From: Xenopus tropicalis
Taxonomy: Eukaryota; Chordata; Amphibia; Anura; Pipidae
Length of the DNA stretch: 64,000 nt
NCBI RefSeq assembly: GCF_000004195.4
Contig: NC_030677.2
Coordinates: 64,628,222-64,692,221, forward strand
Direction of reading: 5' to 3'
The notes under the pieces are model-generated. The model was not told the DNA's origin, ran no database searches, and saw nothing but the letters and a program-made list of their open reading frames with translations. Shown here piece after piece: positions 1-11,775 of this stretch; position 1 is the first letter of the stretch, and each line of letters opens with the position of its first letter. A program made the position numbers and the translations under genes.

Positions 1-100
1 ATAGGGCTCAATGGCACTCTGCAGCTCCAACCCGGCCCAAGGAAAGTCTCCCATAGGGCTCAATGGCACTCTGCAGCTCCAACCCGGCCCAAGGAAAGTC
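1..100. repeat. 52-bp tandem duplication inside the MITE fragment
   Basis: Positions 1-52 and 53-100 are two almost exact copies beginning ATAGGGCTCAATGGCACTCT and ending in GGAAAGTC. The array may continue to the left of the window. The homologous part of the element at about 46440-46480 has a single copy, so the duplication is specific to this insertion or to a subfamily. Confidence 0.85.
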
Positions 101-230
101 ACGATACCGAAGCTTGTATGAATTCCAAAACTTTTGTACTCGTTGCGACAAATACAATTTTGTCGCACAAATTGTTGCAAAGCATGAAAAAGTTGCATAA
201 TTTAATGAAAATATCATAGAAAATACACAA
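1..230 (-). mobile_element. fragment of a GATTTACTAA-type (Harbinger-like) MITE, cut by the window edge
   Basis: The sequence from about 10 to 200 (GCACTCTGCAGCTCC, then AAGGAAAGTCACGATA, then a run of degraded GACAAA/TACGAAA-like words) matches, in reverse complement, the interior of the MITE at 46269-47288. It therefore belongs to the same family as the elements at 17321 and 44473. The terminal GGGGC inverted repeat is not seen on either side. The first 100 bases contain a tandem duplication, listed separately. Family assignment is by internal comparison within this window only. Confidence 0.6.
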
Positions 231-420
231 AAATTCTAAACTCTAGAAAAAATTTGATTTTTTTTGTAATCGGACCTGTTGTACTTTAATGAATGGGCCC
301 CTATGGGTACTGTAAGGCGCAACAACAACAAAAAATTGATACTGGAAGATCCTTTGCAGGGTTACCCCTACCCCCACTTATTGCAGGCAAGATACTATTT
401 TAACAAGTTCAGTCTTTGCA

Positions 421-739
421 CAGGTATAGGACCTGCTATCCAGAATGCCTAGTGCCTGAGGGTTTCTAGATTAGGGGTTTAGATCTCCATACCTATCTAC
501 TATATATACTAAAAAATATTTAAACATGAATTAAACATAATAGGATTGGTTTGCCTCCAATATGGATTTGTTTATCTTTATACTATCATGTATAAGGCAT
601 TGTTTTATTATTACAGAGAAAAAAGAAAATTTGATTAAAAATGTGAATTATTTGATTAAAATGGACTGTATGGGAGATGGCCTTCCTGAAACTCAAGCTT
701 TCTGGATAATCAGTTTCTGGAAAACAGGTACCATAACTG
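421..739. mobile_element. CAGGTATGGG-family inverted-repeat MITE
   Basis: The left end CAGGTATAGG and the right end CCATAACTG are degraded versions of the terminal inverted repeat seen more cleanly at 14140-14407. The interior holds the family landmarks TGCCTCCAATA, TTTTATTATTACAGAGAAAA and GGGAGATGGCC. Small open frames in this stretch are by-products of the repeat and not genes. Confidence 0.75.
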
Positions 740-741
740 TA

Positions 742-1519
742 CAAGAGGTGTTGATGTGGATAAGATATTGTTTAGCTTTAGTCTAAAATTAAAAGATTTG
801 TTTTAAAATTGATTGGGGAGCCATAAGCAATGTGAAACCAAAAGGCATGAGAAAATGCAGTTTGTAACTACCTACTGGAGTGATTATTTATCATTTTAAT
901 TTTTAATTTATTCTAAGTATCACTAAAGCAATGCTTGGTAATGTAACACCTTAAAATGTCACATTCTTTTTATGTTGTTTGATTTTTACTGAGAAGTCCC
1001 TGGATACACGTTTCTTTTACCCACTCCTTTATAAACAATATGTATATGTATCAGTCCTTTGCTAGCTACAGCATGCTCAGCAAAACTGGTTTGTAACTAT
1101 TAATCATTGCATTAATAACATTATAATAGAACACAAATGCAGAAAGGCTTTAGTATTAATTGCAACACGACACGAGTCCAAAATGAATTCAAAAGAAATG
1201 CTATAAAAGCTATACATATATTTATATTCTTGTGTATCTTGAAGTGATTTAAGTAACTTGGCACTTGAGCTTTATTATTTTCTCTATTAATAGTACCAGT
1301 GGCAACCAGGAAGCAGGGTATATTTGTATTTTTATATTTTTTTTATTTCTGTGGTCTTCTTTGAATCTTCTTCAATTCTGCCTACTAAAAATGTAACAGT
1401 TTATATGCAACATTATTTGAATTTATGCTAGCAATAATACATTTATAAAATCCAAAAATATAAAACACAGGGCAGTTACACATTGTATTACTTTGAATTG
1501 AACCTTCCCTTTTAGAGTA
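742..1519. other. AT-rich sequence, nothing identified
   Basis: No long open frame, RNA gene or repeat recognised within this window covers this stretch. Confidence 0.5.
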
Positions 1520-1667
1520 CAGGTATGGGATCCCTTATCCGGAAACCTATTATCCAGAAAGTTCAGAATTATGTCAAGCCCATACTTAAGTTATGGAGAA
1601 CCAACTTACGAAAAGATTGCTTATCTTATCAGGTTCCGAGCATTCTGGATAACGGGTCCCATACCTG
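1520..1667. mobile_element. short internally deleted CAGGTATGGG-family MITE
   Basis: Both termini are intact: CAGGTATGGGATCCCTTATC on the left and GGGTCCCATACCTG on the right, directly flanked by TA on each side. The centre is shortened to about 150 bp compared with about 270-320 bp in the copies at 14140 and 24432. This makes it a good reference for the family ends and for a TA target duplication. Confidence 0.8.
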
Positions 1668-3563
1668 TATTTTTTATATTAAACAACCACATATTTTCAA
1701 CTACATATTTCAAGGGTGAGACTGTCACATCTATTTACTACACTGCTAAAAATAATATTGCCTGCTTAACATATATGTTATGGGGATGGGTTTGTTTCAC
1801 ATCTCAGTTTGGTGTTAAAAAACTGAGTGCATTGGTATGGCAATGTGTGCCAGAACAATTGGAATCAACTCTATAAAAAAGAAGCAGCAGGTAAAGGACA
1901 TGTCTAAGGAAACTCTCTCTAATGAAATCACATCAATGCAAGGTGATTGTGGCTCAGAACCAAATGGAAGGATAAACACAAGCTAGGTTTATTCCTCCCA
2001 TAGAGATTTGCACACTGTTTGCAGACTTACAAATACTGAATTTTACATCTATGTATGTGCAATATTGCTTGTATACAATAAGAGGAATACAAATGCTACT
2101 TTACACTATGGGCATTGTCCCCAGATTTGTTATCGAGAATGGAGAATGCTACAGTAGACAATAGATATGCTTTAATCCTACTGGCAGTTTTTGAGTAGCC
2201 AGTTCTATCATTGTTATTGTTGCTGTTGGGTTGTCCTGTTCCAACCAATTGGAATTTACTGACATAAACCTTTATGAAGTTTTTTTGACACATGGATCTT
2301 TCATACAACATTGTTCTTCAGAAAAATGGTACTGTACTAAAGGTGTTCATCAATTTTACCATTTCTATTGCTGGAAGAAACCAACAAAGTCTGCTCCACA
2401 TGTTGCTGAACACGTTTCTGTGAATCATGGTATTAGATAACCAATGTCAACATATTAATTTTTTTCAGAATCTTCCATTTCATTGGAAAACAACAGGAAA
2501 GCCCTTTGTGTGTTAATCAGAGCTCTCATTATTGGCGTCTGTTTCACTGGGAATATTCTCTATCCTTTTTCTTAGCCTCTGTGGTCTGGTTCTATTCTCT
2601 CATTGTTAATTTTATTTGCTGGTTGTTCCTTTATTTAATTAGAAAGGGGTTGGAAATCACAACTTTCACAATGCAGGACAGAAAGTTAACCACTACTTCA
2701 CTTTTATATAATTGCACTTATGATTATGAAAGGATAATTACATTCTCAACAGCTATGCTTCTTGCACAATGGAATATGAGCTGTTATTTTATAGGCATAC
2801 AAATTGAGTTATTGCTATGGAATAATAAAAAAAACACTTAATGAATAGTAATGTATCCAATGTCTACCTTTAAATAGGTAAGGCATCCCTCATCATGATG
2901 ATTTTGTAAAAGTGGCTGCATCTTTCACACACAAGTTAATGTATTACCATTTATATTTTCCCTTGAAGAATCGTCACTGTAAAAATTATACTCTGAACAA
3001 TGGCTTATTTTCTTATGCCAAATCCTTATTTGAAGTACTGTGGCTTGGCAATCAACATTTCTCCAATTTCAACCACATGTATTAAAAAAATCAAAAGATC
3101 CCTCTTTGGCACTTAAGTCGCATATCACTAAATGCAGTGTTTGTGCCTCAAATTTAAAAATAATTGAAACCACTGGTACGAACTGAAATTTGCTGCCAGG
3201 AAGTTTCAACTCTGTGAAAGGCAGAGACCAAAATGGTTTTGAGTATGAGCTGTAAAAAATGCTTGTAGTGTTTTATATACAGTATATACTAACTTCAGGC
3301 AGTGTGAATCTGACTGTGCAGGGTTAAGCCTCTAATTGTGTCTAATCCCTAACTCCCATAACATCCACTTTCACCCCTCAGTAAAATACCATGCCATTAG
3401 GGACAGTAAAGATGCCCAGATTGGGATTTAATAAGCCACAGCTTTTTTTACCAGACAAAAGATAAAGATCAAAATCAACAACATTACAGCGTTTACACTC
3501 ACATGGAATGCTTTCCAACTCAAAAATCATTGTATTGCTGTCTGCTATGCCAGCCACCTGCCA
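1668..3563. other. AT-rich sequence without recognised genes
   Basis: The longest open frame is 111 codons (2506-2841, +). Its composition, rich in Phe, Leu, Tyr and Trp, is what random AT-rich DNA gives. No splice-site-flanked coding segment or repeat family was recognised. Confidence 0.5.
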
Positions 3564-3714
3564 TGTGTGTGTGTGTGTTTAGGGTGTTTGTGGTAGAGAT
3601 CATGGTCGCTCACTTGCCTACTCATCTCTTGTTGTGACAAGAGATGAGTAGGCAAGGGAGGGACCATGATCTCTACCACAGACACCCTTAACACACACAC
3701 ACACACACACACAG
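3564..3714. repeat. long hairpin with (TG)n and (CA)n ends
   Basis: The arms are inverted copies. The inner 19 bp, CTTGCCTACTCATCTCTTG at 3613-3631, is perfectly repeated in reverse at 3638-3656 around a 6-base loop. The pairing continues outward through GGTAGAGATCATGGT / ACCATGATCTCTACC to a (TG)n run on the left and a (CA)n run on the right. The total arm length is about 65-70 bases with few mismatches. It looks like an inverted duplication or a foldback element; no target duplication was noticed. Confidence 0.85.
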
Positions 3715-4095
3715 ACGTGTTATTACAATGGGGCCTTTCCCCTACCCCTAGCAAGAACTCATCAACATCTAACCGTGACTGGATAATAATAACCATCTTC
3801 TTGCACTAAAACCCAGTCCTGCATGGTGGATGGGCAGGATTCTGCTTCTTGTCTTCAATAAGTAAAATAATGGCCTACCTCCTTGTGACCTAAGCCTTAA
3901 TAGCATCCCTTTGCTGCCCCACTTCCTGCTATGTTTCACTCCCACCACCCAACACCCACAATATCACCCACTTCCAGTCCTCCCCTTTCAAGCACCATCA
4001 AAGCTCCTTACCTCCGACAAAAAAGAAGCCCCCTTCTGCAAACAAAAATACATTAGTAAGAAACTCAAACACTATCACATGCAGCAATCACATAA

Positions 4096-4750
4096 CAGGT
4101 ATGGGATCCTTTATCTGAAAACCCATTATCAAGAAAGCTTAGAATTATGGGAAGGCCATTTAAGCAAATAATGCTAAGTTTTAAAAATATTTTCATTTTT
4201 CTCTGTAATAATAAATTGCTTTGTACTTGATCCTAACTAAGATATAATTAATCCTTATTGGAGGCAAAAATATCCTACTGGTTATATTTAGGGGGGATTT
4301 ATTAAACATCAATTTTTGGGGTCTTATATTTTTTTTGAAACACCCAAAAAATTCATTTATACGAATGATCAAAAAATCCCCAAAAAAAGATCCAAACTGA
4401 AAAAGATCCAAACTGAGTAGTTGGATGATAACTTGTTTCAGCTGGCACAAAAGCCAGCATAACCCCCCCCCTCTAAAAACCACAAAGCAATGAAAGATCA
4501 TCCAACTGTAAAAGAGACATCTGCCATTGACTTATACATTATATCGACAAGTTTTAGCTGGCATATTTTTGCATTCAGATTTGTCGCATAATAAATTGTG
4601 GAAAAGTCACTGTTTTTTTTTGGGACAAATTTGGGTTTTCAGCATTAAAAAAACTATTTTTAGTCAATTTTTAACAGACTTTAGGTATAGAAATCCAAAT
4701 TATGGAAAACACCAGGTCCCATTCATTCTGGATAATAGATCATATACCTG
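4096..4750. mobile_element. CAGGTATGGG-family MITE interrupted by another repeat
   Basis: The left end ACAGGTATGGGATCC lies at 4095-4109, and the right part AGGTCCCATTCATTCTGGAT leads to ATACCTG ending at 4750. The middle, about 4291-4680, does not match the family. It begins GGGGGGATTTATTAAACAT, resembling the start of the Harbinger-like GGGGC..GATTTACTAA family, so a second element or its remnant appears to lie inside. The inner right boundary could not be fixed. Confidence 0.65.
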
Positions 4751-5631
4751 TATTGATACCTGTACTGTACTGAAATATCTATATATAGTTTTCATTTTGA
4801 CATCTCTTTTAGCTAATGCTGATCTCACATTTGTATTTAAGTTTGACCCATGCCTGTCTAAACTCTTTGTCTTAAAGCAACAATTCAATTTACATTTTGT
4901 GTTGGGTTTCAATAGTGTTTACAATGTATTACCATCACAGTCCCACTGACTACTTTTTATTTGTTAAAACGCTTCCAAATATTTGGTGAACACAGTGGCA
5001 ATGATGCAATCTATTTATAAAAACACCATGTGTGTTATCATTTGTGCATGACACTTGGCAGGACATGTTCCTAAAATAGTTTTTGTCATGACTTCCTCAT
5101 GCAAGTAAAGCTAATCAGATACCAAAAATGAACAACAATAGCCTTTCCTAGATCTCCAATATATGATATATATATATAAGGATAAGTATATATATATATG
5201 ATATATATATATATATAAGGATAAGTCTAATATTTAATACATTACTAGAATACACTACATTTTTATAAACAGTAATAACTAAATTGGCCTTCTAGCCGTA
5301 TGTCTAGGTAACAAACCTGCTCTGTGTTTTCAGACATTCAAAGCTCTTTTTTTTTTAATTCTACCAATTGTTTCACCTCACTGTTTGTTCTAAATGTATA
5401 TCTGAACAATCCTATTTTTCAGTGTTTGCAATGTATTCTCTATTTACACATTTTCTGTGTTGGTAGCTACGTATATGCCCATTCAATGACACACAAATCT
5501 GTTCTAGAAATGTTAATGAAAAGAGAAAATCTGTTAAATAATTATGTTTTGCTGTTTGCCTTTTATACCTTTGCAAAGCACATAATAGGGACAGCAAGGG
5601 CACATTTCTTAGTGCTCATGCAGTGAACATT
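4751..5631. other. AT-rich sequence with a duplicated TA-rich block
   Basis: Around 5163-5226 a (TA)n run followed by AAGGATAAGT occurs twice in tandem. Nothing else was recognised. Confidence 0.5.
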
Positions 5632-5759
5632 TAAGGTTGCCACCCATCCAGTTATTTCCTGAACAACCTGGTTTTTGGTAGGGCTGTCCGGGTGAAATTT
5701 GCCTGTCCGAATTTCACCCACCACCCCTGTCACTGCAATTTCAAAAGGTGGCAACCCTA
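5632..5759. mobile_element. short hAT-like MITE with GGTTGCCACC ends
   Basis: The left end TAAGGTTGCCACC and the right end GGTGGCAACCCTA are inverted repeats. The 8 bases on either side are TGAACATT and AGAACACT, six of eight identical, which suggests an old 8-bp target duplication of the hAT type. The inside has a GTCCGGGTGAAATT / AATTTCACCC inverted pair. Confidence 0.6.
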
Positions 5760-6753
5760 AGAACACTTCTTTCATACTCAAGAACACTTCTGCCAAGCCC
5801 GAACCTCAGGAAAAGTGACTAGATTTCAGATTTCTTCTGCCTATAAAAGCCTTGGTCTAGCCCTTAGCTACAAGGGTGCCAACAGGCCTTACTGCATGAG
5901 AATCCAGAGACTTCCATAGGGGCAACCGAGGAAGCCAAATACATACTGCAGGGAAAGAGTCAGTAAAGCAGATGAATGATGAGTAAATTCAGCTTACTGA
6001 ACAAACTGATGGCTAAAACTGAGCACCTGTATCCAGATTAACAGTAGCTAAAACAAGCCATGCCTACTTGAAAAGAATACAGCTGCTACATGGAGTGTGG
6101 TTGTGCTCTGTACTTTAAGCCAGATAGCAGGGCAGCCCTGTCCTTATCATAGGGCTAGGATAGGGGGTGGGAGGGGTCATGCTTCTGTGCCTCCCCTTAC
6201 CCGTCCCTCATGAATATAGCACTGTATGTATGGGGGGTGACTGCAAATCTCCTTCTATGATCCACTGGCCTGCCAGCATACTGTCCATAGAAATTATTTT
6301 CAAATCCTGGCAACTACTGTGTTTTCATTGCTGCGCTAAATTAGATAAAGGCTTGGCAAGTATGCTTTAAAGTGGAAAAAAAGAACCAAGTGTCCAATGG
6401 AGTGGGTCCAGTTTTCATTTACAGGGCACTAAAGCAACGAAACAAGCTTTTTTTATGTAAAATTATTTAGGGCAGCATGAATGGATAACAGTCATTATTT
6501 CTATGTGGGAGATTTAGATATTTACAAACAATATTAATGTGGAAAGTTCCACCCCTGCTTTAAAAAAATATGTTTCTTTCCCACGAATCTGTCAGAGCCT
6601 CTTTAATGGAAATATGCATTTAATATTGCTAATTAGAAATTGTGAATATAATAATTAGGAAGAACTGGAAGTTACTAGGGCTGCCACATTTTCTGTAATA
6701 GAAAATAAATAATAAAAATACTGGCCTTCCTATGTTTTTATCTTTCTGTCCTA
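5760..6753. other. no gene or repeat recognised
   Basis: Only short open frames occur, none with a recognisable domain. Confidence 0.45.
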
Positions 6754-7540
6754 TTAAAGGGATACTGTCATGATTTTTATAGTATACTTTTTATTTCTGA
6801 ATTACACTGTTTACATTGCAAATAATTCACTCTGCCATTTAAAATTTTATTCCTGAACCAACAAAATGTATTTTTTTAGTTGTTATATTGGTGTGTAGGC
6901 GCCATCTCAATGCAGTGTGCCTTTTGAGAAGGAGCCAGTGCTACACATAAGAACTACTTTTGGGTAACCTATTGTTTCTCCTACTCCCATGTAACTGGAG
7001 GAGTCCCAAGCTGGACTTGGATTTCTTACTATTGAGTGCTATTCTGATATCTACTGGGAGCTGCTATCTTGCTACCTTCCCATTGTTCTTCTGATGGCTT
7101 CTGGAAAGGGGGGGGGGGTGATATCACTCCAACTTTCATCTCGGCAGTAAAGTGTGACTGAAGTTTAGCAAAGCTGCTGCCCGCATTGTGGCAATAAAGG
7201 CATTTTAATGAAATAGACGGAATGCTGCCCATAATCATTTGGATCTGCATGTACAGGAGTGGAGGTACCCTGGTGGACTGTGCACCCATCGGCGAATGTA
7301 ATAGCTAAGTGAGTGCTGCCTATTTTGTTGTGAAGTTTATCAGAGCACAGGTCACATGGTTGTGGCACCCTGGGAAATTAAGAATAGGGCTAGCCCCATG
7401 TGAAATCTCAAAATTAAATATAAAAAAAATAGTTTTTGTTTTTCAAAAACAGATTTCATTGCAGGATTCTGCTGGAGAAGCTCTATTAACTGATGCGTTT
7501 TGAAAAAAAAACATGTTTTCCCATGACAGTATTCCTTTAA
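6754..7540. mobile_element. T2-like MITE, 787 bp, complete
   Basis: It starts TTAAAGGGATACTGTCATG and ends CATGACAGTATTCCTTTAA, a long terminal inverted repeat that includes TTAA on each side. This agrees with what is known of the Xenopus T2/Kolobok-type MITEs (TTAAAGGRR ends, TTAA target). The interior shares GTGTGTAGGCGCCATCTCAATGCA and the CTACTCCCATGTAACTGGAG block with the inverted copy at 19696-20225. A run of nine G bases lies near 7110. Short open frames inside are not genes. Confidence 0.8.
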
Positions 7541-7720
7541 TAATATTGGCATTAAGAATCATTTTTATCGACCAGGGCAGAAAATATCTTACAGGTGGTG
7601 ACCCTAGAAGTTACCCCTATAATTTCTACAGAAGTTCTCCCACCTTTTCTAGTCTTTTCTAACCTTTCTTTTGCATGAATAGGTGACCCAAAAAAAGTAA
7701 AAACATGGCTGGAAAAGAGA

Positions 7721-9600
7721 TAGTTACATAGTTACATAGTTACATAGGGTTGAAAAAAGACCATTGTCCATCAAGTTCAGCACACAACCTATACTAACCA
7801 ATCTATACACTCACATACATAAACTATATATACAACCAGTAATACTACCTGTAGATATTAGTATCACAATAGCCTTGGATATTCTGCTTGTTCAAAAACT
7901 CATCCAGGCCCCTCTTAAAGGCATTAACAGAGTCTGCCATTACCACATCACTAGGAAGGGCATTCCACAGCCTCATTGCCCTCACCGTGAAAAAACCACC
8001 TACGCTGCTTCAAATGGAAGCTCTGTTCCTCTAATCTATAGGGGTGACCTCTGGTGCGCTGATTGTTTTTATGGGAAAAAAGAACATCCCCCAACTGCCT
8101 ATAATCCCCTCTAATGTACTTGTACAGAGTAATCATGTCCCCTCGCAAGCGCCTTTTTTCCAGAGAAAACAACCCCAACCTCGACAGTCTAACCTCATAG
8201 CTTAAATCTTCCATCCCCATTACCAGTTTAGTTGCACGTCTCTGCACTCTCTCCAGCTCATTAATATCCTTCTTAAGGACTGGAGCCCAAAACTGCACTG
8301 CATAATCAAGGTGAGGCCTTACCAGGGACCTATAAAGAGGCAAAAATATGTTCTCATCCCTTGAGTCAATGCCCTTTTTTATACAAGACAGCACTTTATT
8401 TGCTTTAGTAGCCACAGAATGACACTGCCTGGAATTAGACAACTTGTGATCTACAAAAACCCCTAGATCCTTCTCCATTAAGGATACCCCCAACACACTA
8501 CCATTCAGTAGATAGTTCGCGTTTATATTATTTCTACATGCATAACTTTGCACTTGTCAACATTGAACCTCATTTTCCAGTTTGCTGCCCAGTTTTCCAA
8601 TTTTGTCAAATCGCTCTGCAAAGCGGCAGCATCCTGCATGGAACTTATAGTTTTGCACAATTTAGTGTCATCAGCAAAAATAGAAACAGTACTCTCTATG
8701 CCCACCTTCAGGTCATTAATAAACAAGTTAAAAAGCAAAGGACCAAGGACTGACCCCTGCGGTACTCCACTAACCACACTGGTCCAATTAGAAAATGTTC
8801 CATTTACCACCACTCTGTGTACTCTATCCTTCAGCCAGTTCTCTATCCAATTACAAATATTATGTTCTAGGCCAATATTCCTCAATTTGATCATTAACCT
8901 TCTGTGAGGTACTGTATCAAACGCTTTAGCAAAGTCCAAGTAGATGACATCAACTGCCATTCCAGCATCAAGGTTCCTGCTCACCTCCTCATAAAAGGCG
9001 ACTAAATTAGTCTGGCAAGATCTGTTACGCATAAAACCATGCTGGCACAAACTAATAGTATTGTGAACTGCAATGTATTCAACTATCCTATCCCTTATTA
9101 CCCCTTCCAGAAGTTTTCCTACTACTGATGTCAGACTAACAGGCCTATAGTTTTCAGGCTGAGAATGAGATCCCTTTTTAAATAACAGCACCACATTAGC
9201 AATTCGCCAGTCTCTCGGCACCATGCCAAACCTCAACGAATCCTGAAAAATTATGTGAAGAGGCTTGGCAATCACAGCGCTCAGCTCATTTAATACCCTG
9301 GGATGAATCCCATCCGGTCCTGGACCTTTGTTTACCTTTACATGTTCAAGTCTCTTTTGAATTTCCTCCTGAGTGACCCACGCGTCAGTAGCTAAATTAC
9401 TAGAACTGGGCATATTAAAAGGGAAGCCTACATTAGGTGGCTCCTCAGATGTATAGACAGATGAAAAATAAGAGTTTTTATTAGAATTTTGCATTAACGC
9501 TGTGCTTCATTGTCTACAACAGCAAATTATCCTTTACTATTACAAAGCTCTCCATTTTCAGTCATACCTTAAATTTCTTCTTTAACAGCTTTGGGTGCCT
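7721..9600 (-). mobile_element. 5'-truncated CR1/L2-group LINE
   Basis: On the minus strand the order is: end of the reverse-transcriptase ORF, a short 3' UTR, then a tail of repeated ATGTAACT units at 7721-7747. A 3' tail of short direct repeats and the absence of a poly(A) tail are typical of the CR1/L2 group. Coding similarity fades at about 9570-9600, so the endonuclease domain and ORF1 are missing, as expected of a truncated insertion. Two other fragments of the same family lie at 11776-12640 (-) and 46040-47457 (+). Confidence 0.9.
7845..9494 (-). pseudogene. LINE ORF2 reverse transcriptase, 3' part, frameshifted
   Basis: The upstream open frame (9494-8523, 323 codons) carries the reverse-transcriptase core: NYRPVSLTSVVGKLLE near residues 115-130, the catalytic YLDFAKAFD near 185-193, GVPQGSVLGP near 243-252, and the catalytic FADD box at 273-276, all intact. 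Near 8530 the frame shifts and the thumb and C-terminal region continues in the frame of 8553-7951 (LYRSLVRPHLDYAVQFW, RVQRRATKLV). A second shift near 7985 moves the last about 45 codons to a third frame, ending at a stop at 7845-7847. A further shift near 9500 separates the N-terminal remnant. The element cannot make a full protein, but its few lesions indicate moderate age. Confidence 0.9.
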
Positions 9601-10117
9601 CCATCATACTAATCCTCATGCAGGAATAGGTGGGCCTATACACAAATTTGCACAGCATAGGTTAAGTACTTAAAATCACCTGAATGTTCGAAAGCAAACT
9701 TTTTGTTTTTAGCTGAGCAATTGAGCAGTCAGTATACCTTCTGGGGTGACAGATTAGGGGATTATTGCAGGCACTCACTCAATCGTGTAATTACATGGGC
9801 CTGGGCCCCCCAACAACTTTTTTTTTTAGGTTCTCCCACAGGTCCCCCCTGCATAATCTTGGTTACGCACAATGCAAAACTTAAAAAAGCACCACTATTG
9901 CCTGATGCATTTGGCCCATCCTCGCCCTTAATCACTTGCATACATTATAACATAAATTCATTATACTGAGTTTACATTAAATAAGGATATATATTCCTCC
10001 TTTAACTATTGAATAAAAAAAATATGTATGTTAAGTGAAACTTGCTCTTTTCACTTTGCTGAAAAATTGAAAAGCTGGAAAAAAATAAGCAAAACGTTGA
10101 AAAATTCTCCGAAATTT
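9600..10117. other. AT-rich sequence, nothing identified
   Basis: A short flank between the LINE and a minisatellite, without coding signs. Confidence 0.4.
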
Positions 10118-10262
10118 TACCAAATGCATTGGAACCCACATGTGCTTTTTCTTGCACCAAATGCATTAGAGTCAAAGTGCATTTTTTATTGTGGTAAATG
10201 CATTGAAATCAAGGTTTTTTTTTCTTGCACCAAATGTATTGGAGTCAATGGGCATTTTTCTC
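10118..10262. repeat. 36-37 bp degenerate minisatellite, four units
   Basis: The word ACCAAATGCATTGGA, or a variant of it, recurs starting near 10119, 10156, 10193 and 10229. Each is followed by a GTCAA..GCATTTTT-like stretch. It resembles the CATTGACTTCAATGG motif found inside hAT-like MITEs of this window and may derive from one. Confidence 0.7.
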
Positions 10263-10701
10263 ATATTTTTCCTGTGTAAAAAGTTCATAATAAACAAACA
10301 GTAGGATGTTTGTCTGTTATGAAGAATTTTCGTTTTGTAAATACTTTACTATAAAGAATACTTTGTAATTTTATTGTTTACATCAGTGTCTTTATAAAGT
10401 TTAGCAGAGTGGTCAGTATGCTGCCTCTGGTAAAAATAATATAGCAAAACAAAGCAAGCGCTGAACATGATGATGATGATGATGAAATACAGAAATTAAC
10501 AAAAAGTGGAACAGATAGGAAACAGAAACTAAACTTACAGAGGCAAGTGACATAATAAATAGCTGAAAGTAGCCTATGCAGTATTTGGTCTATGTACTGA
10601 CAGAACATGGATAATAATACCCAGAAGGGCACAATTGAGACAAAATTAAAGGACACAAAAATAAATTCAAAAATGTAACAGTCCTTCATAAACTTTTTAA
10701 T

Positions 10702-11126
10702 TTAAAGGAACAGTAACACCAAAAAATGAAAGTGTATAAATGTAACTAAAATATAATGTGCTGCTGCCCCGCACTGGTAAAAGTTGTGTCTTTACTTCAG
10801 AAAGTCTACTATAATTTATATAAATAAGCTGCTATGTAGCCATGGAGGCAGCCATTCAAAGGAGAAAAGGCACAGGCACATAGCAGATAACAGATAAAAC
10901 ACTATTGTATTCTACAGAACTTATCTGTTATCTGCTATGTAACCTGTGCCTTTTCTCCTTTTTTCCAGCTTGAATGGCTGCCCCCATGGCTACACAGCAG
11001 CTTATTATATAAATTATAGTAGTGTTACTGTAGCAAACACACCAGTTTTACCAGTGCAGGGCAACAGTGCATTATATTTTTATTACTTTAAAGCTCTTTC
11101 ATTTTTTGGTGTTACTGTTCCTTTAA
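10702..11126. mobile_element. T2-type MITE, 425 bp, copy A
   Basis: The termini TTAAAGGAACAGTAACACC and GGTGTTACTGTTCCTTTAA form a perfect inverted repeat with TTAA at each end. A long internal hairpin is formed by CACAGGCACATAGCAGATAA and TTATCTGCTATGTAACCTGTG-like halves. The copy at 35495-35919 has the same length and differs at only about eight positions by eye. A third copy lies at 49762-50187. Confidence 0.9.
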
Positions 11127-11775
11127 TTGAGGCCCAGTGTTAACTTTACTCCCGAAAAACTTTGCAAACATCATTGAAAATATTACCTGACATTTAAACT
11201 GGGATGTTTTTGAAGTTGCATAGAAAAGAAAGCCCAGTAAATTCTAAATGTGTGAAAGCTCCCTATGTCCATTTATAAAACTAAGAATACAATAACTGTG
11301 TTGTTCATCATTATTTTCAAACAAGGGGAAGACCATTTAACTAATTGGGAACAAAAAATTGTGATAACAATGTAAGGTTTTTTATGCAAGTTTTGCAACA
11401 AGACTGGGGTGTGTTTTAACACACAACTACTTATCAAAAACAAAAAATCATTCCACAGTCAAGCCCCAAATCCTTTGCGAAAGATTTATCCAAATAGTAA
11501 ACCGAATCCTTATCCTAATTAGCATATGCAAACTAGGATAAGGTAAGGACAACCGCTTGTAGAGTGTTCCAAACAATTTCCGTGTTTATGCATGGGTTTG
11601 GCCAAATCCTGCCCTTATGTGGAAAAACCCAGGTACCAAGCATTCTGCATAACAGGTCCCATACCTGTACCAGTACATTTTTACTTAGTGGTAACCCAAA
11701 GTGGCGGTTACTTACAGTGACCTTTGTCAAGAGAAATTAAACCTTAATGTGTGCGGAACACATTTTCCTTATTGA
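11127..11775. other. mixed degraded repeat remnants
   Basis: About 11455-11617 holds a worn copy of the GCACCGAATCC-type hAT-like repeat (words AAACCGAATCCTTATCCTAA and GGCCAAATCCTG). About 11618-11667 is the right end of a CAGGTATGGG element (CATTCTGCATAACAGGTCCC, then ATACCTG). No coding sequence. Confidence 0.55.

Noticed and set aside
2506..2841. 111-codon open frame rich in aromatic residues
   Set aside because: Typical of random AT-rich DNA, with no domain and no splice context.
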